A stretch of DNA of 64,000 nucleotides from Sanghuangporus weigelae (Eukaryota > Basidiomycota > Agaricomycetes > Hymenochaetales > Hymenochaetaceae): NCBI GenBank assembly GCA_033182465.1, contig CP137326.1, forward strand, positions 1,581,501-1,645,500, written 5' to 3'. Under the pieces are notes generated by a model that was given only the letters and a program-made list of their open reading frames with translations, ran no database searches and was not told the DNA's origin. Both the position numbers and the translations under genes were made by a program. Position 1 is the first letter of the stretch; every line of letters starts with the position of its first letter. Below are positions 13,776-24,338 of this stretch, piece after piece.

Positions 13776-13957
13776 AATGGACGACTTGCAAACTGTAAAA
13801 AAATTGGTGTACAGAAATAGAAAGGACGGACGCCTCCAGTTGAAGTCGACGCGTTTTGAATTTCAGCCCTCCTCGCGTAGAGAAGTTTTACGTAATGAAT
13901 CACGTATAAATTCCATTTATTCTGTCAATGCTATAAGCACTCTGAATTTCATTGTTT

Positions 13958-14205
13958 GAATTGATGTGAGTTTCGCTTACAGTGATTCTGCAAGGCATTG
14001 CGGTGGAGCGACAGGGATAGCTGCTGTGAGGTATTGTCAACGATGATTGGATTGGATTGGAAGTCCTCAGCCGTACGTGCCAGACTATATTACAGAATTC
14101 ATCTGCGAGATATCTGTTCAACGCAGGAATGGGTTTTGAATGTTGATCAGTTACTTTCGAGGCCGAGAGAAGGTAGAATGAACGATGATAGGTGTGCCAT
14201 AATAC
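13958..14205 (+). repeat. Direct repeat, copy 1 (about 240 bp)
   Basis: This stretch aligns by eye with 14346-14588. Shared landmarks include AGCTGTGAGGTATTGTCAAC, ACGATGATTGGA, CATCTGCGAGATATCTGT with one change, GTTACTTTCGAGG and AACGATGATAGGTGT. The copies differ by many substitutions and small indels, so the duplication is not recent. Confidence 0.8.
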
Positions 14206-14345
14206 ATAATTGACGAGATTTCTGCCAACTTGAGCCATTGTCAGAGATTGCTTTGCGGAGAATGGACTGAATGACTGAATGACCACAGTTGGAAGGCAAA
14301 CTGAACTCCAAAGTAAGTAAGCACTCTCCGTTTAAGTCGAAGCAT

Positions 14346-14588
14346 CTGAATTGATACGAGTTTCGCGTACGGACGTTTTGCAAGGTACCGCAGCAGAGCG
14401 ACGGCAATAAGTAGCTGTGAGGTATTGTCAACGATGATTGGAAGTGGAAGTAAGTCCCTCGTCGTGCGTGCCGGACTGTATTACATAATTCATGTGCGAG
14501 ATATCTGTCGATGCAGGAATGAGAATTTGAATGATTAGTTGGTTACTTTCGAGGTCGAGGGAGTAGTATGAACGATGATAGGTGTTCT
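14346..14588 (+). repeat. Direct repeat, copy 2 (about 240 bp)
   Basis: Second copy of the unit at 13958-14205, about 385 bp downstream, in the same orientation. A short third echo of its middle part (ATAATTCATCTGCGAGATA) is found at about 15139-15157. Confidence 0.8.
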
Positions 14589-15034
14589 GCGTATCAGCGT
14601 CAACCCATTTTATAATCGATTTCTGCCTCACTGACAGGAGGCTGCAGGCGTGTCAAGCACGGCTTGCGATGACGGGCCAAGAGTGGATTATATAATTGGA
14701 GAGAATTCAAGTGAACGAACTGAAAAGATGAAGGATGTATCAACCAACCGATGCAACACCTTGTGGTCGGTCTGGAACGACGAAATATGCTGAAATAGCT
14801 TCGCCTTTATGAAAAAAAAAAGTGGTAAGTAGAGACCTCGCCTCGGTCAATATCATCAAGAGAAATTCAAGGAGCACACACCGGTAAATGCAATCGCTAC
14901 GTGTACTCCTTGTCCGTTCAAATTGGATAGAATTTAGGCCCAGCAGGACTTTAGAAAGCAGAAAACACGAGTTGATTGGAAGTGAAGTCCATTTTATAAC
15001 GACTATAATTGAAGAGAGACGATGGTACCAAACG

Positions 15035-15115
15035 AAATCGAGTCCTATTCCTTTCATGAAGTCTGTCATGTCGACTATCAGAAACAAAAAAGAGAGAACA
15101 TACGAATCCGTTCGC
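15035..15115 (+). repeat. Fragment of the F-box gene (exon 2 start, intron, exon 1 end)
   Basis: The sequence repeats 13407-13543 with internal deletions. Shared blocks are AATCGAGTCCTATTCCTT, TTCATGAAGTC, TGTCATGTCGACTATCAGAA and, after an A-rich run, AATCCGTT. Because it spans the intron, it came from a DNA-level copy rather than a spliced transcript. It is non-coding now. Confidence 0.8.
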
Positions 15116-15236
15116 GCGCAGACCACGGCTGTAAATAACATAATTCATCTGCGAGATACGTACGATAGCTCAAAGCGAGCCATCTCTCTCTCTCCCGCTC
15201 CCACCCTCTTCCCTCCTCCCGCCATCCTCATCCACC

Positions 15237-18088
15237 ATGTCCTCGCAATCACTCCCGTCGTTCGCTCAGGCTTTCAGCGCGCTCGACGACAGAGACAGGG
15301 CTCTCCCTCCAATTCACTCCCACTCCCCTTACCTTCGCCACGAAGCACCTATCTCAAACATAAGGAATGACGGCAGACGTGGCTCTCTTTCGCATTCACC
15401 TCTCCCCTCAAATTCTCTTCCGCCCTTGAAACGGGAAAACAGAAAACGGGCTTTGGAGAGAGACGACTCTTCCGAGTACGTCCTTGCGCTTTTTTTTTTG
15501 TTTAGAGTTTGTTTACACTGACTGAAACTTTGCTTTGCTTTGCAATCGTTGATAGACCGGAGTCGCCGAGGATCGTAAAGCAGGAGCAGGACGTGGATCA
15601 GCTCGAGCCATCGCCGCCACCATCCTCATCACAGGCCCAGCAGACAAAGTCACCGCCGAGGAAGGCTCCGTCGCCAGCAAGACCGACGACGCGGGCTCGT
15701 CAACAGCTCCATCTTAACACAAACGTCGGGAACTCAAACAACGCTAATAATGCGGCTTCAACGAACAACAATAGTACGACTACAGCTACAAACGCTCATG
15801 GTCATGCAGCCCCGCCTCTTCCGGCTGCACACTCGCTTTCTCGCCAGCAGCAGCATCCCTCCAAGCGAAGGCGTGTCACCATCAGCGGTGCTGCTCTCCC
15901 AAACATGTCATCGGCGTACTCCAGGAGTCCCGCGCATTCAAATGCGCATACTCCCCCGCCGGGAGGGGCGACGCACACAGGGCCGAGCACACCGATCTCA
16001 CCTGTCGTCATGGGCTTCACTATCCAGCGCGATCCGCAGGCGTTCGAGCAAGTCCGCGCCATGCTCGCCGTAAAGCAGAAACAGAAAGCCCTCATCGAGA
16101 GTCGGCGAGGCAGCGCCGCAGGTTTGGCAGGTGCTGACGTGAATAGTGCTGGACGTTGGGGCTCGACAGCCGGTGTTCTTGATGGCGGTTCTGTTTCTGG
16201 TCGCCGTGCGAGCGTCGCAGCGCCCTCCGTCACAGTCAACATCGTCAATCCCACGCCCACGACTGCGACTGGTCCTGGTGCTCCTGGCGCTAATGCGGGT
16301 TCAGCTCCCGTCGCTCCGCCTCTGCGACGCACCGGATCGAGTCCTAACGGCCACCGTCTCGCAGCGACGCCTCCCTCGCTCTCGCCTAATACAAGAGCAA
16401 ATGCGAGTCGCACGCGGAGTCCGTCCCTCCTTGGCGGAGCGCGTGCGAAGAGTCCCTCGCCTCACGTCCTTTCCAATCAGACGCAAGCACAGGTATCATC
16501 TCGGTCAGGAGCAGCACCACCGCCATCGAATTTATCGCCGCCGTCGCATCATCCGCATCCGCACCAGCACCCGCAGGCTAATCCGCATCCGGTTTCGACT
16601 CGGACTCATGACCCGAGCCCACCACAAGCTAGCAACAATAATTCTGGTAGCTCTGGCGGCAACAATGCACCCCCTGCACCGCCATCGTCGTCGTCTCCTC
16701 TGTCGACCCATGCCAACGCCAATCCGAATTCTTCCCAGGGTCATGGAGGCTCGGGATCAGGCTCGGGCTCAAGTCAAAATCAACCACCACCACCGCAGAC
16801 TTTTGTTGCAAGCCAGGGACTGTCTGCCCTCGCGCACAACCTGCCGCCCCCACCGAATAGCTTCACCAAACGTCGGGCGGGCCAGTTCGGCTTGCGCGGC
16901 AACAAACCTGCAGATTTAATGATCAGCCCACGCGATCCCGAATCTGGTCCACCACCGAGTGGGCATAAGACCCCCGCTCCGCACCAGCACCAGCACGAGC
17001 ACCATCATCATCATCACCATCCGCTTCCTCCTCTTTCAGCTTCGCACTCGCAATCTCATTCTCATACGCAATCTTCGACATCACTTAGACGGCCATTACA
17101 AATGCCAACTGCTGTACCTCTGAGCGCAAGCCTCAAGTCTCTCCAGCCTGCGATCCAAAGCGCGCCTCCTCGGCCTGGTCAACAACCCGGGCGCTTCCCG
17201 ATGGCGTTGCCCAGTCTCCCGCCCATGATGAGCCAGGCGGTTGGGGGCGGCGGCGGCGGACATCAACCAACCCAGCGCGGGACGAGCTTGAGGAAGGCGC
17301 CGGGGCAGGTTCCGCCGACCCCGACGCGCTTGAGCGTGCAGCGCGCGCAGGGGACGGGGGAGAGCGCTAGCGTGAGGTTCTCGCGGCCGACTTTGCTCTC
17401 GCGCGTCCCGAGGACCGCGACGGGTGCGACGTTTGCTATTCCTCACGGGCCTGCTACTGCTGCTGCTGCCGCTGCCGCTGCTGGTGGGTCTTCGGCTACG
17501 ATGGGTATGGGCGGGAATCCGAATCCGAATATGAGCTTGATGCCGGCTACGCCTGCGACGCTGCACCGCGTGTCGGCGAGCAGCACGGAGAAAACTGCGT
17601 TCCTCGCGCCGTTCGAGCAGTTCTACGACGCGCTCAGCGACGCGCAGGTCCTCAAGGGGTGGTTCGGCGAGCAGCTGCGGCGCGTGGGCGCGCTTGCGAA
17701 GGAGGGCGAGGCGCAGCTCGCGAAGATGAAAGCAGCCTCCGCGACAACTGCAGTAGCAGCAGCAGCGAACAACGAACCGAGTCCCAGTGGTGGTAGTAGT
17801 AGTAGTAGTAGTGGTATGGTATCCAAAGCGGAAGTGGAGGGTCTGGTGAGGGAGGCCGTTGCAGCCGAAGCGAGGAGCTGGAGGGAGGAAGTGGGGAGGC
17901 TGCGCGCGCAGGTGGCGGAGCTGCAGCAGGACATGCTGAAGAAGAGGGAGAGCGAGAGCGAGAGAGGGAAGGAAAAGGCGGGTGCTGGTGTCCTCCCAGC
18001 AACAATGACAGCAGCGGGAGCGGGACGAGCATCATCACCGGTGAACGGGCTCTCGCCCCGCCCGACGACGTTCCAGCCTACTCCGCCG

Positions 18089-18123
<35 letters not shown>

Positions 18124-18196
18124 TGTCGCGTACCCGACTGCGCCGGGTGTAGATTCGTACACGTTCCCGCCTATACAGCTGAAATCGTCATCATAA
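15237..18196 (+). CDS. Large low-complexity protein, possibly a nuclear regulator
   Basis: Two exons, 15237-15475 and 15556-18196, about 959 aa. I do not recognise a named family. Most of it is low complexity, rich in Pro, Ser, Ala, Asn, Gln and His, with an HHHHHHH run, an alanine run and a Ser-Thr repeat near the end. Less degenerate islands stand out: MSSQSLPSFAQAF at the start, SKRRRVTISGAALPN (basic, NLS-like), ISPVVMGFTIQRD followed by AMLAVKQKQKALIESRRGS, LSALAHNLPPPPNSFTKRR, and a helical block FLAPFEQFYDALSDAQVLKG. A coiled coil follows at about EEVGRLRAQVAELQQDMLKK. The islands with the basic cluster suggest a nuclear protein; that is inference only. Confidence 0.8.
18091..18123 (+). 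repeat. GAGCAC hexamer microsatellite inside the coding region
   Basis: Five perfect GAGCAC units in a row encode a Ser-Thr repeat near the C-terminus of the large low-complexity protein. Length changes here would keep the frame. Confidence 0.85.
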
Positions 18197-18808
18197 CGCA
18201 TAATGTCCCGCTGGGAGTAGGGGCGGGGGGAAGAGACTACTTTTTTGTTATGTATTATCAGATTCATTCATTCATTCGTTCGTTCATCAGGAGATATGTG
18301 AGAAAATACACTCATATTTTTGACTTAGCAAAAGACAGTGATCGTCATGCCATTTATGGTAGTCGCCAATGTCGATCAATCTGCACACACTACTACTTTT
18401 AATTACTTACATTGAATAGTGAGTGAGTGAGTGAGTGGACTTTTACAATAATATTAAATGCCAGATTAAGCTCTCTTTCTGGTTGCCTCAGAAAACTCAT
18501 ATATAGCTTTATTTACTCCCTCCCCTTGACCACCATAATGCACCATATCATATTGCTCAAAATTTCAATGCATTATTATTCCATATGATATTTTTATTCA
18601 TTAGTAATTTCCTATCTCCCGACATGGGAGACACGAAAAAAAAAAAAAAAAAAGTTATGCATTATGACCATATTAATATTGACACCGTCGAAAGCAGCCA
18701 AGACGTGACGAACTGACAAACTAGATATGTGTAAAGTTGAGAAGGAAGACGACGTTGATCTGCACACGACAATAATGCACAGAGCGAGCTACGCAAAAGG
18801 TGCATGGC
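18197..18808. other. Intergenic region between convergent genes, with short repeats
   Basis: About 610 bp between the stops of the low-complexity gene and RTT109. It holds small simple repeats (ATTC/GTTC tetramers near 18263-18285, GAGT units near 18418-18436) and a 19-base A run at about 18636-18654. It is AT-rich compared with the flanking coding DNA. No gene was recognised. Confidence 0.5.
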
Positions 18809-20497
18809 TTAAGTTTCATTTTCTTTTCTTTTCTTCTTCCGTACAGTGAGCACCGTTACGTGTCCGTGTCCACCTACAGCAGCACCCGTGTCGGCGGTGC
18901 CGTTCTGTATTGATACTGGAGGCGGCGGCGGCGGCGGCGCGTCGGGGTTTGATATCGAGATGTCGCCATGTACGAAAGACGAGTACGCGTCCGCCGACGG
19001 CTCAGGTTCAGGGAACGGATTCGGCGATATGTCTATGTCTTCGTTTAGTTGGGATAGTGAAACCGGGCGTCGCGGAGGCGTCTTGGGAGGTTCGAGGGAC
19101 TGTCGGGAATCCTCCTCCTCTCCTTCTCCGGTTTGGCCTTTCTTTGTGGTAGGATCACCCGCTCCGTCGCCGAGGAGGAAAGGAGGTGGCGCCCTTCGCG
19201 TTGTTGTTGTTGTTGTCGTTGTCTCGTGGATTTGTATCCCACCACTGCAAAGTCCACGGACGGACGCTTCGAGGATGGACGTTGCTCGCAGCGAGCGCTC
19301 AGTCGTCGAAAATTCGTGGCTCGTCATGAGCGACCTGATCACCCGCTCAACAAGGTGGTGTGAGACTTCACCTGGCTGAGGTGCTAAAGCATTCGTCGTT
19401 GATGTTCCTTCTTTGACCGCAGATACGGGTTTGGAGTATGTGTCCCGAGACGGGAAGACGAGCACGAAGAAGCCGGTGACTGCACCGGCGACGCATTCCT
19501 GACGGAATGACATACGCTCCCAGAACTCGTCCGCACTCACTAAGCCTAATTCTCCTTCAATCCGCGTTTCCTTGTCCTTTTCCTTGTCGGCCTTCTTATC
19601 CGTATCCGTCCGCCGACGCTTTCGTGAAGGCGAATGCAACCCATCGACTCGCGTTGTACAGGCGATCTCATCGATGAATCGCGTTTTTGGATCGTCATCG
19701 AACGATGGGATTAATTGTCCAAGGTTGTATGGCTCTATTGCCTTTCCACTAGGAACATACGGCAGAGGTATCTCCTTCTGCGAATAAGGATGTCCGTATA
19801 TCCACTTTGGGCTCTTCGTTTCGTTCGGCTTCAGAGCGTCACCAAGAGCTTGCAGCGCTTCAAGCTCATTCATCCCAGGCAACACGTAATACAACCTCGC
19901 GCCCCCCGCATCGTGTCCCAATTCCTGCACCATACGTCCCAGCAAGCGCTTCCACCATGAACATAACTTGACATCATTAAGGGGTTTCTTTGATGGGTGT
20001 TCTGCCGAGTTTGGGAATAGATATTGCCGTTCCGCACGAGCAAATAAGTGGATCCAAAGTGTCGTCCCTCGGAGTTTCGTCGGCCGTGTTTCTGGTGAGG
20101 CGTAGAATGAGATGAGAGCACTTACAAGTGCAGTTGTCGGAGAAGGACGTTTTCCTTGTCCTGTCGAGTCTACTTTCGCAACATATAGGATAGCACTTGT
20201 CGTGGCAGGGATATGGAATAGGGTCGCTTCGATGGCTGTGACGAAGGTGTGCTGGGGCTCAGTCGGAGTCGATTGTGACCCGGACTTCAACTCAACTTCG
20301 GCCCTGGTACTCTGATCAATGTCTACTTCCTCTGACGCAAAGATGAGGATGTCCTGGGCATAAATACGTGGCCGCGTCGAAGCGTACGGGAAAAGTTCTC
20401 CATATTTGTGCGGAGCGGAGACGAGAACGTGTACATGAAAGCGTCGCGTTCCCGGGAGAGCCTTCAACGCGTCGAGTAACTGATCTCGCAGTTTCAT
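18809..20497 (-). CDS. RTT109: Histone H3 acetyltransferase RTT109
   Basis: Rtt109 is the fungal p300/CBP-related enzyme that acetylates new histone H3 (K56, K9, K27 in yeasts) with chaperones Asf1 and Vps75, in replication-linked chromatin assembly and genome stability. The gene is a single exon of 562 codons. Family blocks in order are LILY-like AILYVAKVDSTG, LFARAERQYLFPNSAEHPSK, LNDVKLCSWWKRLL, the acidic active-site segment SFDDDPKTRFIDEI near residue 265, and EFWERMSFRQEC. A basic KRRRTDTDKK insert precedes the last block. The C-terminal 200 residues are low complexity (Thr and Pro runs) and end in a lysine-rich RKKKRKENET. The start at 20497 gives MKLRDQLLDAL, as expected at the N-terminus. 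Confidence 0.93.
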   Translation of the reverse strand: MKLRDQLLDALKALPGTRRFHVHVLVSAPHKYGELFPYASTRPRIYAQDILIFASEEVDIDQSTRAEVELKSGSQSTPTEPQHTFVTAIEATLFHIPATTSAILYVAKVDSTGQGKRPSPTTALVSALISFYASPETRPTKLRGTTLWIHLFARAERQYLFPNSAEHPSKKPLNDVKLCSWWKRLLGRMVQELGHDAGGARLYYVLPGMNELEALQALGDALKPNETKSPKWIYGHPYSQKEIPLPYVPSGKAIEPYNLGQLIPSFDDDPKTRFIDEIACTTRVDGLHSPSRKRRRTDTDKKADKEKDKETRIEGELGLVSADEFWERMSFRQECVAGAVTGFFVLVFPSRDTYSKPVSAVKEGTSTTNALAPQPGEVSHHLVERVIRSLMTSHEFSTTERSLRATSILEASVRGLCSGGIQIHETTTTTTTTRRAPPPFLLGDGAGDPTTKKGQTGEGEEEDSRQSLEPPKTPPRRPVSLSQLNEDIDISPNPFPEPEPSADAYSSFVHGDISISNPDAPPPPPPPVSIQNGTADTGAAVGGHGHVTVLTVRKKKRKENET

Positions 20498-21797
20498 GAG
20501 TTTCGTCTTGACTTTCGGATCACTATCTGAAATTCTGATTCAGCACTCCTTCAACGCGCAGTCAGAGTGTGCGAAGCAAAGAAAGAACTGTTCAAATCAA
20601 AAAGGAGCTGCTCGACGTAAACCTCAGCTAAAGCACAAAGACAGCATATCTTTCGAGACGCGAAGCGTGTTCAGAACCGAGCCGACTGACGCATGCTATG
20701 GCTAGCGATGGTAGTGGTACGGATTCAAGCCTGAGTGTGTCCCTTTGGCCTCAAGTGCGCGTGTCAGCACGTGCTCGTGATCCGCCTTTCCTGATATGGA
20801 CTAGTCGAAACAAATAGACGTGGACCCACAAATTCAATCAAACAAGAACTAACGGATCCAATGGAATCTTTTCAAAGCGACTTTCTGCTAGCGACTGTAT
20901 ATGAGTCAAGCGAGCTACAAAACTTCGATATGCTCTGCAGGAGCAAACTGGTAATGTGTCGCCCATTTTCACCGCAATCAGCCACAAAGAAACGTGGTAT
21001 TGATTCTTATTCTATCCGTGGAGTGGAAGACAAGAACTTTTCATAATCTGCACCTTTACGACGACCAGCTCATCCCGTCCGACCTGGACAGCGAAACGGG
21101 GTATCGCTACAACGGTGATAATAATGCGGGAATTCTGGGTGTTGCTTCTAGCAGCGGTATTTGCGAATGCATTTTAAGTAATTTATTCCCTTCCGACTGG
21201 GAAGCATTAGGTCGGTAATATGATAATTGAACCGGGTTCAGGTCAAGCATAAGTCATGATTTTGTAAGCTTGACTTACGCATTATATTGTAATATATGTA
21301 CATATCTGAACTACTACATCCTGAGTTGGGATGTAATTGTTATATAGAGTACGGTACTACGAAGCGGCGGAAGTTGGGGTGACAAAAATAAGAAAATTGG
21401 CGCGTCACTCTCCATTGTTATTCGCTATGATACATCAAGCCTCAAAGCTGTGATGGCTACCTCGAGATGCGGAACGTAAGCAGAGGGATATGAGTGATGC
21501 AGATCATGTGCTTCCACCACATATCTCATCGAGCTATCAGAATGTTCGTTCTTCGCAGCGACTTTCTGTCGGCATTGTCTGTAAATCAAGTGTTCTAGAT
21601 AAATGCTGTATGTCTTGCGGAAGTAACAAGTGTAACAATCCACTCGTTTTCGCCATGATAGTTCAAGAAGTAATTAATCATGATTGAATTCCATGGCTCG
21701 GATAAATGTAAACTACTTTCTTGCTCTTCGTAAATTGAAATTGATGTTTGTAAGGTCAAAACCGACTGGATATAGTCTGTACCTTTACAGTACTAGC
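20498..21797. other. Intergenic region upstream of the 5S rRNA gene
   Basis: About 1.3 kb with no protein gene recognised. It contains a decayed 5S rRNA copy (listed) whose 5' flank also resembles the flank of the intact 5S gene. The last 250 bases are AT-rich. Confidence 0.5.
21053..21150 (+). pseudogene. 5S rRNA pseudogene, 5' part missing
   Basis: CATCCCGTCCGA, an AAACGG block, CAACGGTG and GCGGGAATTCTGGGTGTTGC line up in order with the 3' two thirds of the 5S gene at 21798. The first 30 or so bases of the RNA are absent and the rest has many changes, so it cannot fold as 5S. A CTGCACCTTTACGA stretch just upstream matches CTGTACCTTTACAG in front of the intact gene, pointing to a segmental duplication. 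Confidence 0.7.
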
Positions 21798-21915
21798 ATC
21801 CACGGCCATAGGACTCTAAAAGCACCGCATCCCGTCCGATCTGCGCAGTTAAACGGAGTACCGCCCAGTTAGTACCACGGTGGGGGACCACGCGGGAATC
21901 CTGGGTGCTGTGGTT
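21798..21915 (+). rRNA. 5S ribosomal RNA
   Basis: A 118-base match to fungal 5S rRNA. It begins ATCCACGGCCATAGGACTC, contains CACCGCATCCCGTCCGATC, AGTTAAACGGAGTACCGCC (internal promoter A-box region) and TACCACGGTGGGGGACCACG (C-box region), and ends GGGTGCTGTGGTT, which pairs with the 5' end. Runs of T follow at 21914-21917 and 21922-21929 and would stop RNA polymerase III. No 18S, 5.8S or 25S sequence is nearby, so this is a dispersed copy. Confidence 0.97.
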
Positions 21916-21930
21916 TTCTTACTTTTTTTT
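21914..21930 (+). terminator. RNA polymerase III terminator of 5S rRNA
   Basis: A T4 run directly at the 5S 3' end and an eight-T run a few bases later fit the usual Pol III termination signal. Confidence 0.7.
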
Positions 21931-22147
21931 CAGCTACCACCTAATTTATAATCCTTGCCCCGAATGGGTTCCAGACGAGCTCGACTTCTGGTTTTGTTGT
22001 TTGAGCAACACAGTTTCCCAATACGACTTGTACTTCGTTGCAATTGAAATGGAAATGAATTACAATGAGGCGAGACACAATACGGCACTACTGAATGATG
22101 GAGCCAGGCAAGAATAAAGAATCAGGTGCATCGCATTGAGTCATTAT

Positions 22148-23620
22148 TCACTTTGATATGTCGAGGACAATGCGACCAACAATCTTATTCTCCTCCATCT
22201 CTTCGTAAACCCTGGACGTGGCGTCAAAGTAAAATAAATGAAGCAAGTCATCACAAGGACCCAAGGGAAAGAAAAGAATACGTACTGCTCAAGCTCCGAA
22301 AGACCTCGGAGAGTATACCGACACTTCACTTTGCTTATTGCGGCGAGTTGGACGGCCTCCTTGACAGATTGGCGATTCCTACAATGCAAGCACGAGAAAA
22401 GTGAATGACCAATCTGGCAGGGCAGAGAGAGAGAGAATCGTTGTACCCTAACAGAATTCCACGAACTGTGATGCCCTTAATACAGCAAAGGGCATTAGTC
22501 GAATTCAGTATTCAATAGACGCGTGAACTTACCCTTGATGCGAGCAATACCAGCGGAACAGATATAACGCCATCTTTAGGTAAACCAACGGCCACCAGAG
22601 TAGCTCGGTTCCGTAAGTACCCAACCGCTTGGTTATAAACGGCGGTGCTGCCCGTTGTAATAACAGCAGCATGAGCTCCTCCTTCGGTCGCGGCAATAAT
22701 ATCAGAAACGAGATCTTTGCTCTCTTTGTAGTCAATCCATTTCTCCGCACCGAGCTCGAGGACTAGTTTACGCTTGTCTTCGCCCGAATCGATTGCGACG
22801 ACGCGCAGACCCATGGCCGCTGCGTACTGGATGGCTACATAGACATAGTTAGAAAATCGGATCAGTCCTTCAAGTAGACTTTCTGTTACCTAGATGGCCA
22901 AGGCCGCCTCCCGCGCCAGGTATCACGACCCAATTGCCAATGCGAGCATCGCACTGTTGTAGGGCATTGTAGACAGTAAAGCCCTAAAGTTAGGACGAGA
23001 AGTTCAAAATAAGAATGGGCTCCAAGTGAGACAAGATCTATGTTATCTTTGCTTATCGCGCACATAATCGGGGCTGCTTCTGCATCTGTCAGTGCATCCG
23101 GAATGGGCACAACAAAATCTATGGAAGCAACCGTGAACTCGCAGAAAGTACCGTCGACCGTGGATCCGAATCTCTTAAGCTGAGTACAATCTGAAGAAAC
23201 CCGCCTTCAATCAGTGCATGTCGACTTCTGGAAGTAGATCTACTTACAGGATTCATCACCATCCAGACAATGTTCGCAGTTTCTGCACGTGTTGGCTAAG
23301 AATGTAATACCGACACGGTCTCCAATCTTGACTGGCGAGTTATGAGTATGCTCGCCGATAGCTACTACAGTCCCAATGCCTTCATGACCACCAATCAAAT
23401 TTGGTTTCGGGCGCGTCTTCTGTGCGAACCACCCTTCCTTAATTGCAAAGTCCGAATGACAGACACCAGAGTGGGTGAGCTTTACGAGACATTGACCAGG
23501 GAGGAGGTCGGTAGGAGCAACGACGGGATGATCATTAATGAGTTTAAGAGGCACACCAAGAGTTGGTAGGACAAATGCGCGCTGGACACTTGGGATTGCG
23601 TTAAACGAAATCTCGGACAT
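22148..23620 (-). CDS. Zinc-dependent alcohol dehydrogenase
   Basis: A medium-chain Zn alcohol dehydrogenase of the fungal ADH1 type, interconverting primary alcohols (ethanol in the best-known members) and aldehydes with NAD(H). Coding-order exons: 23620-23248, 23190-23033, 22983-22890, 22834-22533, 22475-22447, 22378-22286, 22211-22148; about 370 aa. Catalytic zinc ligands lie in THSGVCHSDF and GGHEGIGTVV; the structural zinc loop is CRNCEHCLDGDESYC. Coenzyme-binding PGAGGGLGHLAIQYA and VVAIDSGEDKR follow, and the tail is EENKIVGRIVLDISK, all typical. The exon 2 donor is odd: no GT lies right after the expected IMCA, and the first usable GT adds eight residues (see findings). No targeting peptide is seen. 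Confidence 0.92.
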
Positions 23621-24338
23621 GATGCAGGGGAATAGAACGGGAGCTTAAGAGACTTGCTTGATTTTTATACCATCAAATATGGTCACAAGGACAAGGACCA
23701 TTTTCCCACCGATGTTGCATTTTTTTGATTATCAGTCAGAAGGGTAGAATGGTTGTTGTAACAGAAGCCGTACGTCTGGTTTCCTTATGAGTCGTGAGTA
23801 TCATACGGAGCACGGAAGATCAAAGCGCGCTTCCCGCTGATATCTATGGCCAGAAACACTACTTCGTCTTGGGTTCATCAATTCAGTAAATGATTGAGTT
23901 GAGAGCAGATGTAAAAGGCCAGTGAATCGCGGTCCGTTGTCCACCATGGACTTGGATTGGATGGAGCGAGAAGGAAGAAATAATAACATAATATAAGACG
24001 TCGATACAGCATTTGTAATGATTTCTCACAATATTGATGTTACATAAATAAAGCCAAACAACACGGTCTCAATCACAAGTGGCCTCCCCTCCAACGAGTC
24101 CGAGTCAATGTTATAAGTTACTTTCTCTTTATGCATACAATCTGAGCATTTCGGGCGAATCTCAAGAATTAGAACGGCGCAACACGACGACAAGCGCGGA
24201 TTCGAAGACCCTGTAACACCTGCTGGCTCTTCCCTGGGCAGGTGAAACTACCAGATTAGCGCGTTTTCTCGCACTCGCGCTCAACGGAACTGGACGACGA
24301 GATACAAGCATAACAGAAGTGACATCGTTCACCACGAG
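23621..24338. other. Divergent intergenic region between ADH and EAF6
   Basis: About 720 bp shared by the promoters of the two divergent genes. Apart from the TATA box next to ADH, no element or small gene was recognised. Confidence 0.4.
23662..23669 (-). promoter_or_regulatory. TATA box of the alcohol dehydrogenase gene
   Basis: TATAAAAA on the minus strand sits about 42-49 bases upstream of the ADH start codon. Clear TATA boxes are uncommon in this window, so a strongly regulated or highly expressed gene is plausible here. The implied leader is short. Confidence 0.5.

Larger units (their letters stand above)
13776..15236. other. Intergenic region of decayed repeats
   Basis: No intact gene is visible in this 1.46 kb. 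It holds two diverged direct copies of a roughly 240-bp unit and a fragment of the neighbouring F-box gene, listed separately. The last 60 bases before 15236 are a CT-rich run that probably belongs to the promoter or leader of the next gene. Confidence 0.6.

Noticed and set aside
16301-18267. Long open frames on the minus strand and in other plus frames across the large low-complexity gene
   Set aside because: They mirror the biased, GC-rich repeat codons of the plus-strand gene, have no domains and no splice logic.
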